A stretch of 64,000 bases of DNA from Oncomelania hupensis (GCA_036898135.1 CM072525.1:51549299-51613298); one strand, 5' to 3'. Positions 23,794-33,845 are shown, counted from the stretch's first letter. Program-made: numbers and translations. Notes: generated from the sequence alone by a model not told the origin.

Positions 23794-25305
23794 TGTCACA
23801 ATAGGCTATTTAGACTCTGCACTACGGCTTCACGCCTCAAATAGTTCAGCTTGCTGTAGCCTTTGTAAATTAAAGTAGTTGCCTAGCAGACGACACAAGT
23901 CGGTTGTGTGATAAGCATTGGTAGATAGTGGCCTCAACCTGCTGACATGTAGATTTTAGAGATTTTTCAGAGCGTAGCTCCTTCTCGGTTGAGATTTAGA
24001 CAAAGAATAACTACCTAGCCTTGCGGTCAGGTAAAGCCCCTGCTAGAGTGCGCCACAGGTATCAGACGAGATTTTCGCGGGCTTTGGCTGACCGCAAGGC
24101 TAGGTAGTCATCTTTGTCTAAATCTTAACCGAGAAGGAGCTACGCTCTGAAAAATCTCTCTGGAAGACTAAGCAGGTGACGGATGAAAGTCATTCATCGC
24201 AGTATAGCCACAGCCTGACATTGTCAAAAAGGTAAATTATCAATCTTTTGGTTCATCGCGTTTATTGATAATATTGTTGGATTATGTTTATGAAATCTTG
24301 CCATGTTTTTTCATTGTGAATGTTAGTCAAAATTTGCTTGACCACGTGGCTGACACGCAACCGGTTTCTACACCATGAGGTATCCCCTACGGACCGACTG
24401 TTGTTTCTCCTATGTGTATTATTGCAGACCAGTGGCTGTACCAGAGAATGTGTATATTGTTAATTACTTCTCTATGTGTTAGTTTAGACATGATATGTAT
24501 ATGTATAGGAATTATGTTGGAGATCCCAGTGGACCACGGACTTAGAAGATTGTTCGTCCCTTGTTTGTATAAGTGGATGTGATCTCAACTGAGGGCTGTT
24601 TCTGCCATCAGTGAGACGCTCTGCACAACCTTTGTATACAAAGCGTTGCAGAAACCCGTCTTATGTTTTGCAGACGAGAAGGCTAGTTGGTCCGAGGCAA
24701 GGATAGACCACTAAGAGTCAACCCTGACATTCAGCCTGCAGGGGAACATCGAGCACTGAGCTCCGATAGCCCACTAGTCAACAACCACGGAGGAGACACC
24801 ATCACCACACCTCAACACATCAGCTAAGTGCAAGAAGAATTGCACTAGCACTGATCTAGAAGGACTGTGCGGAAATCCACTCCCCTGAAAAAAGAACATT
24901 AGACCAACCAGAACAAATAGCCCAATGATGAGACAGTAGCAAATATCAAGAAAAGTAGCAGCATAGACCCATCAAGGAGCGAACTATTCGAAGTGAATTT
25001 GGACATTTAAGTTAATAGAGCGTTTAGAGAAGTATATAGTAGATGAAATAAATGTGTGATATTTACTGTTAACAAGTGGCTGGACTACCTATGTTTCATA
25101 GCCTTGCGAGAGCTAGTGTGCCAGTGAATCTTTTACCATTTTCTCCCTGTCTCTATAACCCTATCCGCACACAGATCGAGCTAAACATATAAATGTATTA
25201 AGATTAGACACAGGTTGATTACACTAGCCGATCCCCGCAGACAAAGAGGAGTGGGTAACAGCATTCCATTGTGCAGAGCCCAGTAACAATAGACCCACCG
25301 TCAGA
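23794..25305. mobile_element. Solo LTR, copy 2 (1512 bp)
   Basis: Begins TGTCACAATAGGCTATTTAG and ends CACCGTCAGA, flanked by the perfect 5-bp repeat GTGGT (23789-23793 and 25306-25310). It aligns with copy 1 (14342-15866) from end to end apart from the hairpin region. Shared blocks are GCAGACCAGTGGCTGTACCA (24425), GTGAGACGCTCTGCACAA (24612), AATAAATGTGTGATA (25048), AAGTGGCTGGACTACCTATG (25073) and TTCCATTGTGCAGAGCCCA (25264). The last bases CAGA differ from the expected terminal CA, probably by mutation. No internal region is present. Confidence 0.8.
23958..24159. repeat. Long hairpin inside solo LTR copy 2
   Basis: Left arm 23958-24030 and right arm 24088-24159 are reverse complements over about 72 nt with only a few mismatches. 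Core motifs are GAGCGTAGCTCCTTCTCGGT on the left and ACCGAGAAGGAGCTACGCTC on the right. The loop is about 57 nt. The same position in copy 1 has no such palindrome. Confidence 0.9.
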
Positions 25306-25436
25306 GTGGTGCTAAAATATTGCAAGACAAAAAGAAATAGCAAAGGTATGGACAGCGGTTCGTAGACTATTGATGACAAATGACCATCATTGCCCCTTGA
25401 CAGTTTTTTTGGGATGAATGAACCGAGCATGTGAAC

Positions 25437-25690
25437 GCATGCATTCCATCGCACGAACGTAAAAAAAAACATGACGCTCATGTCTTAGACATTAACACCC
25501 AGCAAGCAACAGGTCTTATCTTCGATGGCCCAGATATGTGCTCAATTTATGTCTGAGGAATTAAAGGCTGTGAATAAAGCAGCAGGGGAGTATTGGGCGG
25601 CTTCCTGCTACCGGCCAGCGCCCTGACCAGCTCTTCAGCTGGAAAAGCGCTCTACAAGAGCAATTATATAATTACATATTATGTCTAATA
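25437..25690 (+). mobile_element. SINE family A, headless copy
   Basis: 'GCATTCCATCGCACGAACGT', 'ATGACGCTCATGTCTTAGAC', 'CCGGCCAGCGCCCTGACCAG' and 'GGAAAAGCGCTCTACAAGAG' match, in order, the body and L2-like 3' end of the copies at 26755, 48240 and 61823. Confidence 0.7.
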
Positions 25691-26043
25691 ACGAAATCAC
25701 TGGATACTACGTACTAATTTCAATAACATTATTTTTTTTCTTATACCTATCGAGGTAAACGGACGTCCCTAGGAAATGGGCCTGATACGCATCTATCGTT
25801 AAACTGCCATTATATTTTCAGATTGTTATAGGATTAATGTTGCACCGCGCACACAAAAACACACATGCACGCACACACTTAACCATGTCAGCCCCGACAA
25901 GGGAGATACGATGGAGAGTTGGATCTTATCCTGCTCCGTCTATACATGAGACAGTAAACATTAAAGTAATGTATTTGTAAGAGTCTACACCTCTGTCATA
26001 GATAAGGATATTTCTCTTGCCAAACAACATGAAAAGAAGAAAG

Positions 26044-26185
26044 GGAATTTGAAGAAAGAAGAAGAAGAAGAAGACGAAAAAGAGGAAGAAGAAAGACGAC
26101 GACGACAATAACAAAAACAACAACACGAGACAAAGTCTATGCATTCCATCGCCCTGACTTTAAAGATTCTGACGCTCATGTCAAG
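26044..26185 (+). mobile_element. (GAA)/(GAC)-rich tract plus short SINE A fragment
   Basis: A GAA-rich then GAC-rich tract (26044-26107) precedes 'GCATTCCATCGCCCTGACTT' and 'AAAGATTCTGACGCTCATGT' (26139-26182), a short piece of the family A body. The arrangement is the same as at 26616-26815, so the two blocks may be duplicates. Confidence 0.65.
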
Positions 26186-26198
26186 GGAAATACGACGG

Positions 26199-26498
26199 AG
26201 TAAAGGTAAAGGTAAAGGTAGTCCCATAGCCTTGTGGCCGTAGGGGAGCGTGATGTTGGAGATCACACTTATCTTGGGCCAGCGTAATGAGGGTGATGCC
26301 CATCTCTCTCCCTCGCTGCTTTACCTTCCCCACCCTTAAGAGAGTAGGTACTCAGTCACAGTTGAGTCAACTTGGGGCGTTGTTATTTGACGCTTCACGT
26401 TTTGCGGTCACCCATCCAAGTGCTAACCGCAATGGACGGTGCTTCACTTGCGACACAGTAGCGAGTGCTCCAACCACTGCGCTATCCGACACCCCGGT
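26199..26498 (-). mobile_element. SINE family D, near-complete copy with tRNA-like and 5S-like head
   Basis: On the minus strand the copy begins GGGGTGTCGGATAGCGCAGT (tRNA A-box-like; 26487-26466). Next is AAGTGAAGCACCGTC and then CGGTTAGCACTTGGATGGGT followed by GACCGC (26449-26404), matching metazoan 5S rRNA without gaps over about 46 nt apart from a 5-nt divergent middle (5S: AAGTTAAGCAGCGTC, then CGGTTAGTACTTGGATGGGT). The body contains CAAGTTGACTCAACTGTGAC and GATGGGCATCACCCTCATTA. The 3' tail is a repeat of ACCTTT/TACC at 26199-26218. It appears to be a pol III retroposon with a hybrid promoter. Confidence 0.75.
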
Positions 26499-26615
26499 CT
26501 TATCCTACTACGTCTGAACACGAAACACTAAACATCAAAGTAATGTATTTGTGTTTGTAAGAGTCTGCACCTCTGTAACAGATAAGGATTTTCTTCTTGA
26601 CAAACAACAAGAAAA

Positions 26616-26736
26616 GAAGAAGAAGAAGAAGAAGAAGAAGAAGAAGAAGAAGAAGAAGAAGAAGAAGAAGAAAAAAAGAAGAAGAAGAAGAAGAAGAAGA
26701 AGAAGAAGAAGAAAGACGACGACGACAACAACAACA
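26616..26736. repeat. (GAA)n then (GAC)/(AAC)n microsatellite
   Basis: About 30 GAA units with one A-run, then GAC and AAC triplets. The Lys/Arg-rich and Ser/Phe-rich frames are artefacts. Confidence 0.95.
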
Positions 26737-26754
26737 ACAAAAGCAACAACACGA

Positions 26755-26985
26755 GGTCTAGACTATGTATTCCATCGCACGGACTTTAAAGATCCTGACG
26801 CTCACGTCCTTTGCGGGTGAGTGCCAGCACCATAAACACGCCCAGCGAGTACTAGGTGCCTTCTCCCACATCTCCGTCCCCCAGGATTGAGCCCAGCTGT
26901 CTGGCGTCAGACAATGCGCCCAAAGGGTGTAAGTGGGCGTGTGGGGTTCCGTGAGCACTTGTTCAACAGCGTTATATAGGAAAGA
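26755..26985 (+). mobile_element. SINE family A copy
   Basis: 'GAGGTCTAGACTATGTATTC', 'ACTTTAAAGATCCTGACGCT', 'CAGACAATGCGCCCAAAGGG' and 'CAGCGTTATATAGGAA' follow the family order. The tRNA-like head is absent. Confidence 0.75.
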
Positions 26986-28062
26986 CTGAATACATAAACA
27001 ACAACAAAAGAAAGAAAGAAGAAAAGAATGACAGAAAGAAAGAAAGCAGTAACGAAAACCAACGAACGAACGAAGCAGATAGGCATGTTGATAAAGTGAA
27101 CTCTCACATACGAACATGTAAAAATGGAGTTATAGTCTGATAAAAACCAAACAAGTAAAGCAAACTCGGGTATAAGGTGTACACAGCGAAAGATGAAAGC
27201 TAGAGAAAGAACACCCACATCACTGCTTTGCCGTGCAAACAATCACCGTCTACTGTCACTACCTGCTACCCAATTCATCAATCATCCTCTACGAGCTTCA
27301 CGAACCCCACCACCATCATCATCATCATCAACAACAACAACAGCAGCGAAAAAAACTAGCGGCTCAAGGTAACGACATCATCTATGGGAAGTGGTGTACG
27401 AAAATTAGAACTAGAAGAAACGGCGAGAGACGACGGGAGACATAGAAATGGCGGAAAAGAGTGAAAGGATTGGAGAAGGGGAGGGGTGGGGTGGAGTGGG
27501 GGGAGGGAGGAGAGATAGGAAAGATAGGAAAGGTAGCGAGTAATACACAAAACGGCACAAACCTTTTTGTAGACGTTAAGCGTGTATTACACTTGCCACA
27601 GTTTACAAGTACAATCATTTCAAACGTAAGGTTTTCCCGCCAATTAGCCCTTGTTTTCAGGCGATTAGTACATTAATAATTTTAACTTTTCACATTTTGC
27701 ATATAAAAATCTAATTGTAACTGCAAGAGAGGGAGGGAGGGAGAGAGAGAAGAGAGAGATCGACAGAAAGAGAGACAGACAGACAGACAGACAGAGGGCG
27801 CTTAAAATAGTGACCACGCCTTGTTTAATGTATTTTGGTTATGTATGTATACTCTCTGTAAGAAAACGTAAAAGTATGGTCATTTTCTCACGTTTGTATA
27901 TAATTTATTTGCTGATCTTGTCTCTGTGAGCTTATGAGGAAATTGCGACAGAGATAGGAAATAATTATGTCGTCAGCGATACCAGGTTTCTTTTCTAGAC
28001 GACAGTTTTACTTTTTAAAATACATAAGTAAATAAATAAATAATAAAAGTAATAACAAGAAC
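26986..28062. other. Intergenic DNA, nothing recognised
   Basis: About 1 kb with AG-rich tracts (27450-27535, 27725-27800 with ACAG repeats) and no supported exon. Confidence 0.4.
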
Positions 28063-28186
<124 letters not shown>

Positions 28187-28867
28187 ATTATTGTTATTGT
28201 TATTGTTATGAAATGCTTTAAATTAGTTTTTTCCTGTTTTGATGTGGGTGGGCGAGGATGAGGAAAATAAAGGTGGTGAGGGTCAGCAGCATAACAGTTT
28301 ACGCGTGTCTTCTTAAGGGGTTGGAGTGGGCGGCAAAGGCTGGTTGAGTGGAAAACAAAATAGTTTATGAGATGAGGGTGGGGGAACATGTTTATAACAG
28401 TATACAGTGTCGCGCGTTGAGTTAAAACAACAAGTAGAAAGTGACATTTCTAGCTCTCGTCACGGGCCAAGGAGTTTCATAAATCGTCGTCCGGAGACTA
28501 ATGTTGAAAATGACAGTGATGTATTCCAGTACCCTCAGGCTACGACAACGGAATACGCATACAGCCTGAATTACACTCACTACTTCAAGTACGGCCCTGC
28601 TGTAGCTACTATACACTGTCCTTTGCACGCTAACTACAGTTATACTGACATCTTAAGGCGTATGGAAAACTTTACAAACATTGCTATAGACCTATATTAA
28701 TATTTATAGTAAACTACCGGTACAGTTAAGCAGTAGTTAGTTATTCTGAGCTTTGCTAGTTTGTGAACTTCTAGCATTACATAACTACAGTCACGTTGAC
28801 AGTTAAGGCGTTTGGTCATTTTTAGTTTTGTTTGTGAGCATTATACAACTTTTTAGGAATTGTTATT

Positions 28868-29164
28868 TCAAACACTTGTACATAAATTAATACTAAAATG
28901 TAAGCCGTATGTATGTTTCAGAGTGCATAATTGAAAATAAAGCATTTTGAATTGTGCGTCCTGTAACCAAAACCTTGCAAAGCAAAATGCTATGTTGTAA
29001 CCTCTACCACCTATACTATATCCGTTAATACTCAAAAACGCATTTGTTCTTCTCATTTGTTTATCCACGCTGTACATTGGTTGGAAATGAATGCAGCCGC
29101 CTTCAACGAGAGCAATGTTCCCACAACAATTACAATAGCAGTGGTTGTTGACCTCTAAGGGCAT
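28868..29164 (-). other. Open stretch with weak FAM3/ILEI-like sequence
   Basis: Minus-strand reading gives 'EGGCIHFQPMYSVDKQMRR' and 'TNAFLSINGYSIGGRGYNIA'. The pattern 'SxNGxxIxxRGYNIAV' is reminiscent of the start of ILEI/FAM3-type domains, but the expected continuation is lost after GYNIA. It could be a decayed exon or chance. No splice site is decisive. Confidence 0.2.
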
Positions 29165-29198
29165 TGTCTCTATGAATTATTAATAAAGTAGAACAAAG

Positions 29199-29261
29199 CG
29201 CGATGGTCTAATGTTCATGATGTACATGAATAGTATACTTAGTTTGGATACTACCATCGCG
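29199..29261. repeat. Short palindromic element
   Basis: GCGCGATGGT at the left is mirrored by ACCATCGCGC at the right. Inside are the smaller palindromes TTCATGATGTACATGAA and AGTATACT. The total is 63 bp. Confidence 0.7.
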
Positions 29262-29284
29262 CCATCTTGACCGGCTTAAACGAG

Positions 29285-29350
29285 ATCCTGTTTCCTGCCA
29301 GCGCCTTCAGCAATCTCTGTCAGCTTGTAAGTGCGCTATAATAAGAGCAA
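29285..29350 (+). mobile_element. SINE family A 3'-end fragment
   Basis: 'CTGCCAGCGCCTTCAGCA' and 'GTAAGTGCGCTATAATAAGA' correspond to the 3' end of family A (compare 48462-48508). Confidence 0.55.
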
Positions 29351-29689
29351 TGCATACTACTTCAGTAATTACTGGGAGGAGGAGACCAAATGTGTTCTGT
29401 ATAGCTAACTGTTCATTTCTTTGTCCGCTATGGGAATGACTAGGAGAATATGCACATCGCGCGATCGTGCGTGCCTGTACGTATCGGTGTGCGCGCTTGA
29501 GTGTGTGTAGATGTGGGTGGGTGTGTGTTTGTGCGTGCGTGCGTGTGTGTGTATGTGATTGTGCGTGCGTGCGTTTGTTTGTGTGTGCGTGTGTGTTTAT
29601 GTGTTTGTATCTGTATATATGCATTTCGGTAGTTTGAGCTCTTTCTTTATGCGCAAATTACGACTGCAATCACTGAAGACGATGTCAAA

Positions 29690-29812
29690 TATGCAAGTCG
29701 TAAGTATACAGGACCTACTTTGACCCATTTACCAATCCCATTCTTCTGTACCTTTCCTGCAAATGACTGAAAAAGCAAACTGTCTTCTTGTATTTTCTAC
29801 GAGGCGCTAAAA
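29690..29812 (-). repeat. Composite repeat C' fragment
   Basis: This stretch aligns with 31880-31968 in the same orientation ('CCTTTCCTGCAAATGAC' against 'CCCTTTCTGCAAACGAC', then 'GGCGCTAA' against 'CGCGCTAA'). Confidence 0.45.
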
Positions 29813-30940
29813 CAGCAGGGTTTCATTCGCAAACCGTCGATAATTCACATTTGTTTTTGGTTTAAGCTGTGTGTCGATTGTTATAACAATTCTGCCAAAA
29901 TATCGGTCCTTACGTTACGCCTATGTCATGCCTTGTATTGTAACTCCGAATATAAAATACGCTGGTTGAGCTATGTACATTCTTTGCTTAATAACCTTGG
30001 GTTAACTTATATGTGGACCAATGGTTGTAGATATTCTCTTAGCCAATTCAAGATGATTGTAAAACAACGAGTAAGAGATCAATTTTTACAGTCATGGAAA
30101 AGCAATATGTATAACAGTAACGTTTGCATCACGTACCGAATTTTTAAAGAGAATTTTTCTTGTGAGGATTACTTAACCCGCTTATCTCCCTTGGTGAGAA
30201 AGAATATATTGAAATTCAGACTTAGCAATCATAAGTTGCCAATCCAGTCACAAAGATATATTAATGTGCCAAGGGAAGAAAGGCTGTGCCCTTTTTGTGA
30301 ACTGAATGAAATAGGTGACGAATTCCACTATCTGTTCACTTGTTCAAATTCCTTACTGGAAGAAAATAGAATTTCTTATTTACCTCAATATTTTTGGCGT
30401 CACCCAAACGTCTTTAAATTACAACAGCTGATGAACTCTAAGTCAATGAAAAGGTTACTGTATTTGAGCCGCTATATTAACATTGTCTTTTCATTATTTA
30501 AATAATAAATTATTTTTTTCTTGTTGTTGTTTGACTTATCAAGTGCATTTTTCAGCAGATCAGATTTTTCTTCCTGGTCTCGTCGTTCTTTTCTCGATTG
30601 TGTCAAGCTCGCACTACTCATAAAAAGTTTTTTTTTATTTTTTTTTGTCTGTTGATAAATAAGGTATTACTGTACTTATTGGAGAAACTAAGGGATTTTG
30701 GAATATTAAGTTACACACTGGAAGTGTAAATTTTGTAGACCTTTCTTTGTGTCCTCTTGTTGGTTGTTTTTTTCATAACATGAAAGTTGTTTTATATTGC
30801 CATTCATGCTTGTTTCATGTATTTCCCCAATCCCCCCATTTTCCCCCCTTTTTTGGCTAAAAAGCCCCCTGGGCGTATAGCCTTTCGTTGTATAGATTGT
30901 TAAAATTATGTGTCTTGAATTAAAAAAAAACTCTTGAAAA
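29813..30940 (+). mobile_element. LINE 3' part with C-terminal zinc-binding region
   Basis: An open frame runs to the TAA at about 30503-30505. It reads 'WLSYVHSLLNNLGLTYMWTN', 'IVKQRVRDQFLQSWKS', 'LKFRLSNHKLPIQSQRYINV' and 'PREERLCPFC...DEFHYLFTC', ending with 'LMNSKSMKRLLYLSRYINIV'. The C-x2-C...H-x4-C pattern is the zinc-binding motif found after the reverse transcriptase in one group of metazoan LINEs (zf-RVT type). The reverse transcriptase is missing, so the copy is 5'-truncated. The 3' UTR ends in an A-run and repeated CTCTTGAAA (about 30919-30948). Being intact over about 190 codons, this is one of the younger-looking LINE pieces here. Confidence 0.75.
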
Positions 30941-31197
30941 CTCTTGAAACAAAAGCTGCAGCAATAATTATCTCAGCGAAAGTAGAAGTCAAAAGAGTAA
31001 ATAAATCGAATGAATCAGCAAATCAAACTAACATTGTATTTCATTGCCTGCCTACGCTAGAGTTGAACGTGAAGCGCGGACGAATAAATACATGTAACTG
31101 GCATAGTTTTTCTGATGGTCAAGTTGGTTGAAGACACCTGTCATTTGTCACTTTCTGGTGTTCCTTTTTGTTTACTCTGTGTATGTATGTACGGTGA

Positions 31198-31232
31198 CCT
31201 TCCAGTTATGGGATAGGATAGGATAGGATAGA
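31198..31232 (+). mobile_element. LINE 3' tail stub, (GGATA)n
   Basis: CCTTCCAGTTATGGGATAGG followed by further GGATA units matches the last bases of the LINE copies at 35700-35766 and 39940-39963. Confidence 0.55.
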
Positions 31233-31239
31233 ATGTGTG

Positions 31240-31640
31240 TACGTGAATGGGCGGATGAGTGCTTGGGTGGGTGGGTGGGTATGCGCGCGTGCGTTTATGT
31301 TTGTACAAGTGCTGAATAATTGTGAAGAAACGCATCTGATTTTGGAACTATTTTTGGTTGCGCATTTGGGTGACATTAGTGGAAGGCAAAGTGTAAAGTG
31401 GTCGTTCACACATATTTTTATCCATTAGTCTAATTTAATTCCCTCCTTTTTTCCAATTGAATAAATAGATACATAAATGTTATTGGCATCTTGGGCGTGG
31501 AATATGAAAAAAAAGTCACATCTCGATCGCAAAATATTGCACTCGCGCACAAAGCGCTCTAGTGAATATTGTCCAATCTCGATGTGACAATTTTCCATAT
31601 CTCACGCCAATATGCCAATAAAATTATAATGTAACGATTT
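31240..31640. repeat. Local segmental repeat, copy 1
   Basis: Aligns collinearly with 32090-32440: 'GTGCGTTTATGTTTG', 'GACTATTTTTGGTTGCGCATTTG'-like sequence (here GAACTATTTTTGGTTGCGCA), 'GTGGTCGTTCACACA' and 'GATACATAAATGTTATT'. The right part is palindromic (31480-31625). Confidence 0.75.
31480..31625. repeat. Palindromic element, copy 1
   Basis: 'GGGCGTGGAATATGAAAAAA' and 'GTCACATCTCGATCG' on the left are mirrored by 'CAATCTCGATGTGAC' and 'TTTTCCATATCTCACGCC' on the right, with a short spacer containing AAAGCGCTCT. Confidence 0.8.
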
Positions 31641-31732
31641 CACAAGTCTTATATTTTCACTGGCCAAGAAGATTGCGACTAAAACTGATATCGTGTGGTA
31701 ATTGACCAATCACCGATGACGAGGTTTCTAGC

Positions 31733-31843
31733 ATTACATTACATTACATTATTATTGCTTTAGGTCCAGCGGACTCTTCCGAGCCAAATCAGGACCGGAC
31801 AACTCCCGATCCGCATAAAAGATCTGTTGAAACAACCCTAGTG
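31733..31843 (-). mobile_element. Composite repeat B, truncated copy with 12-bp target duplication
   Basis: The 111-bp insert starts with the (CATTA)n tail and TATTGCTTTAGGTCCAGCGG and ends AACAACCCTAGTG. It is bounded by the identical 12-mer GAGGTTTCTAGC at 31721-31732 and 31844-31855. A 5'-truncated insert with a simple tail and a long variable duplication is the mark of LINE-type retrotransposition. Confidence 0.85.
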
Positions 31844-31855
31844 GAGGTTTCTAGC

Positions 31856-32092
31856 AAGCTGTTGAATAATATAAAAAGCCGTAAGAATACAGTATCCACT
31901 CTAAGTAATTTACCAGTCGCAGTCTCCTATGCCCTTTCTGCAAACGACTTCTTGAATTTTCTAAGACGCGCTAATGAGAAAGAACAAATGAGTAAGACAG
32001 CGACAGTGCGAATTTAAAGCACTACATTTCCAGCAAGTGGGGATACCATGTATACAGAAACCCCCGGTATCCCCACTTGGGGAGGGGGGTAT
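31856..32092 (-). repeat. Composite repeat C' fragment with GC palindrome
   Basis: The reverse complement of 31975-32075 matches 33530-33640 ('AAAGAACAAATGAG', 'AATTTAAAGCACTA' and 'AGAAACCCCCGG' in this strand). The GC-rich end CCCCCGGTATCCCCACTTGG corresponds to the 5' end of the composite repeat. Confidence 0.6.
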
Positions 32093-32440
32093 TAGTGGGT
32101 GCGCGGGTGGGTGCTCGGATGGGTGTGCGCACGTGCGTTTATGTTTGAGTGCGTGCTGAATAAATGTGAAGGAAAGCTTCTGAGTTTGGGACTATTTTTG
32201 GTTGCGCATTTGCTTGACTTATTGGCAAGCATTGTGTAAAGCGGTCGTTCACACACATCTTTTTTTTTCCTAGTCTTAATTTCGATGCTCTTTTTTCCAG
32301 TAAAGAAATCGATACATAAATGTTATTCGCATCTTAGACATGGAATACGAAAAATTGTCACATCTCGATCGGACAATATTGTCTGATCTCGATGTGACAG
32401 TTTTTCATATTCCACGACAAGATATGAATAACAAATAATA
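32090..32440. repeat. Local segmental repeat, copy 2
   Basis: Collinear with 31240-31640 (see that copy); divergence is visible throughout, so the duplication is not recent. Confidence 0.75.
32315..32440. repeat. Palindromic element, copy 2
   Basis: Arms meet at AATATT (32375-32380) with essentially no loop. 'GTCACATCTCGATCGGACA' on the left pairs with 'TGTCTGATCTCGATGTGAC' on the right, and pairing extends about 55-60 nt each way. Confidence 0.85.
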
Positions 32441-32700
32441 TCATTAAGGACTCAGCGTTGTCCAAGCCAAACCATCAACTTATTATTAGCAACGAAGCTT
32501 AACAGAAACCATAATTTCCTGTTGCCATGGCAAAACTTCCGCGGGCAGGTATTACTGGGAGGGCATAACTAAGGCGGAAAGGGATCGCAAACGCCTGACT
32601 GACCACGTAGCCAATCAGCGCCTTTTGCGTTGCTTCGTCATGACGTGAGACTGGTCTGATCCGTCTTCTTCAAATACAGCAATCACCAAAGTGCTAACGA

Positions 32701-33116
32701 GCAATACAGTAGTGCAGGTAATCTAATGTTGTAGTTTACAATATAGTAGTGCAGGTAGCCTAATGTTGTAGTTTACAATACAGTAGTGCAGGTAGCCTAA
32801 TGTTGTAGTTTACAATACAGTAGTGCAGGTAGCCCAATGTTGTAGTTTACAATACAGTAGTGCAGGTAGCCTAATGTTGTAGTTTACAATACAGTAGTGC
32901 AGGTAGCCTAATGTTGTAGTTTACAATACAGTAGTGCAGGTAGCCTAATGTTGTAGTTCACAATACAGTAGTGCAGGTAGCCCAATGTTGTAGTTTACAA
33001 TACAGTAGTGCAGGTAGCCTAATGTTGTAGTTTACAATACAGTAGTGCAGGTAGCCTAATGTTGTAGTTTACAATACAGTAGTGCAGGTAGCCCAATGTT
33101 GTAGTTTACAATTACA
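32701..33116. repeat. 37-bp minisatellite, about 11 copies
   Basis: The unit AATACAGTAGTGCAGGTAGC plus CTAATGTTGTAGTTTAC is repeated with very few substitutions (CCTAATG/CCCAATG variants, one TTCAC for TTTAC). High uniformity suggests recent expansion or homogenisation. Confidence 0.97.
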
Positions 33117-33130
33117 GGGCCAGGATAATA

Positions 33131-33497
33131 AGGATGCTTGTTTTGGTCTTGTTGAAAACGAGTTGAGTGGGAAATGGCATTGTAGTCACATTCAAAGATG
33201 ATGTAGTGGGTAATCGTTGCTCACACCGACAGCTAAAGCTTGAATGTTCTCTTCCTTGTTCTATTATCAAACCAATGTGCTAACTATACGCACTTTTGCT
33301 GCAAAGCTATTTTTAGATTCAACTCTGATGCTATTAATAGGCACATAAAACAAATGAATACCGATTTATATGACTAGCGGGTGATTTTGACAGAGGTAAT
33401 TTTGGGCTTAATTTTATTTCTTCCTGTGCGCAACACTCGCTGTGAATGATGCTGACCACGGGGCCATTCAGCTTACGTCAAACTACACACACGTACC
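33131..33497 (+). repeat. Composite repeat C, copy 1
   Basis: Nearly identical to 35163-35518: 'TGCTTGTTTTGGTCTTGTTG', 'GGGTAATCGTTGCTCACACC', 'GATGCTATTAATAGGCACAT' and 'GACCACGGGGCCATTCAGCT' are shared. More diverged copies lie at 45478-45640 and 58599-58960. Confidence 0.9.
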
Positions 33498-33524
33498 CCC
33501 CCCCCCCACTTCCAACTCCTTCCC

Positions 33525-33845
33525 CGTGAGGGTGCCGGGGGTTTCAGTATAAATAGTATCACCACTTTCTGGAAATTTAGTGCTTTAAATTCCCACTGTG
33601 GCTGTCTTTCTCATTTGTTCTTTCTCATTCCTACTCTGTTCTATCAATATACTATACTATCTTCTTATTCGCTAGACCAGTCATGTCACCTACCTTTTTT
33701 CTTGAAAACTCTACCGGGACAAAACTCCTCATTTGTGTGTGAGGTCTGTTGGATCAGCTTGGAAATATTGGACGCTTTCTGCCAGGTGGTCTCACTGGGG
33801 CTTCCTATGAAGTTATTTATTATTAGGCAATGTAGGCATTTTATC
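33525..33845 (+). repeat. Composite repeat C', left part of an interrupted composite
   Basis: GGGTGCCGGGGGTTTCAGTA, TATAAATA (33549), 'TTTAGTGCTTTAAATTCCCA' and 'GGACGCTTTCTGCCA' match 58062-58325 in order. The composite resumes at 34841 after the L2-like insertion. Confidence 0.8.

Noticed and set aside
26404..26449. 5S rRNA gene fragment
   Set aside because: Only the internal control region is similar, and it is embedded in a repeated element with its own tail; the copy at 10 kb has the same layout.
28407..28700. 97-codon open frame with non-repetitive peptide
   Set aside because: It lacks an upstream ATG near its beginning, has no recognisable family and no clear splice signals; kept only as unassigned.
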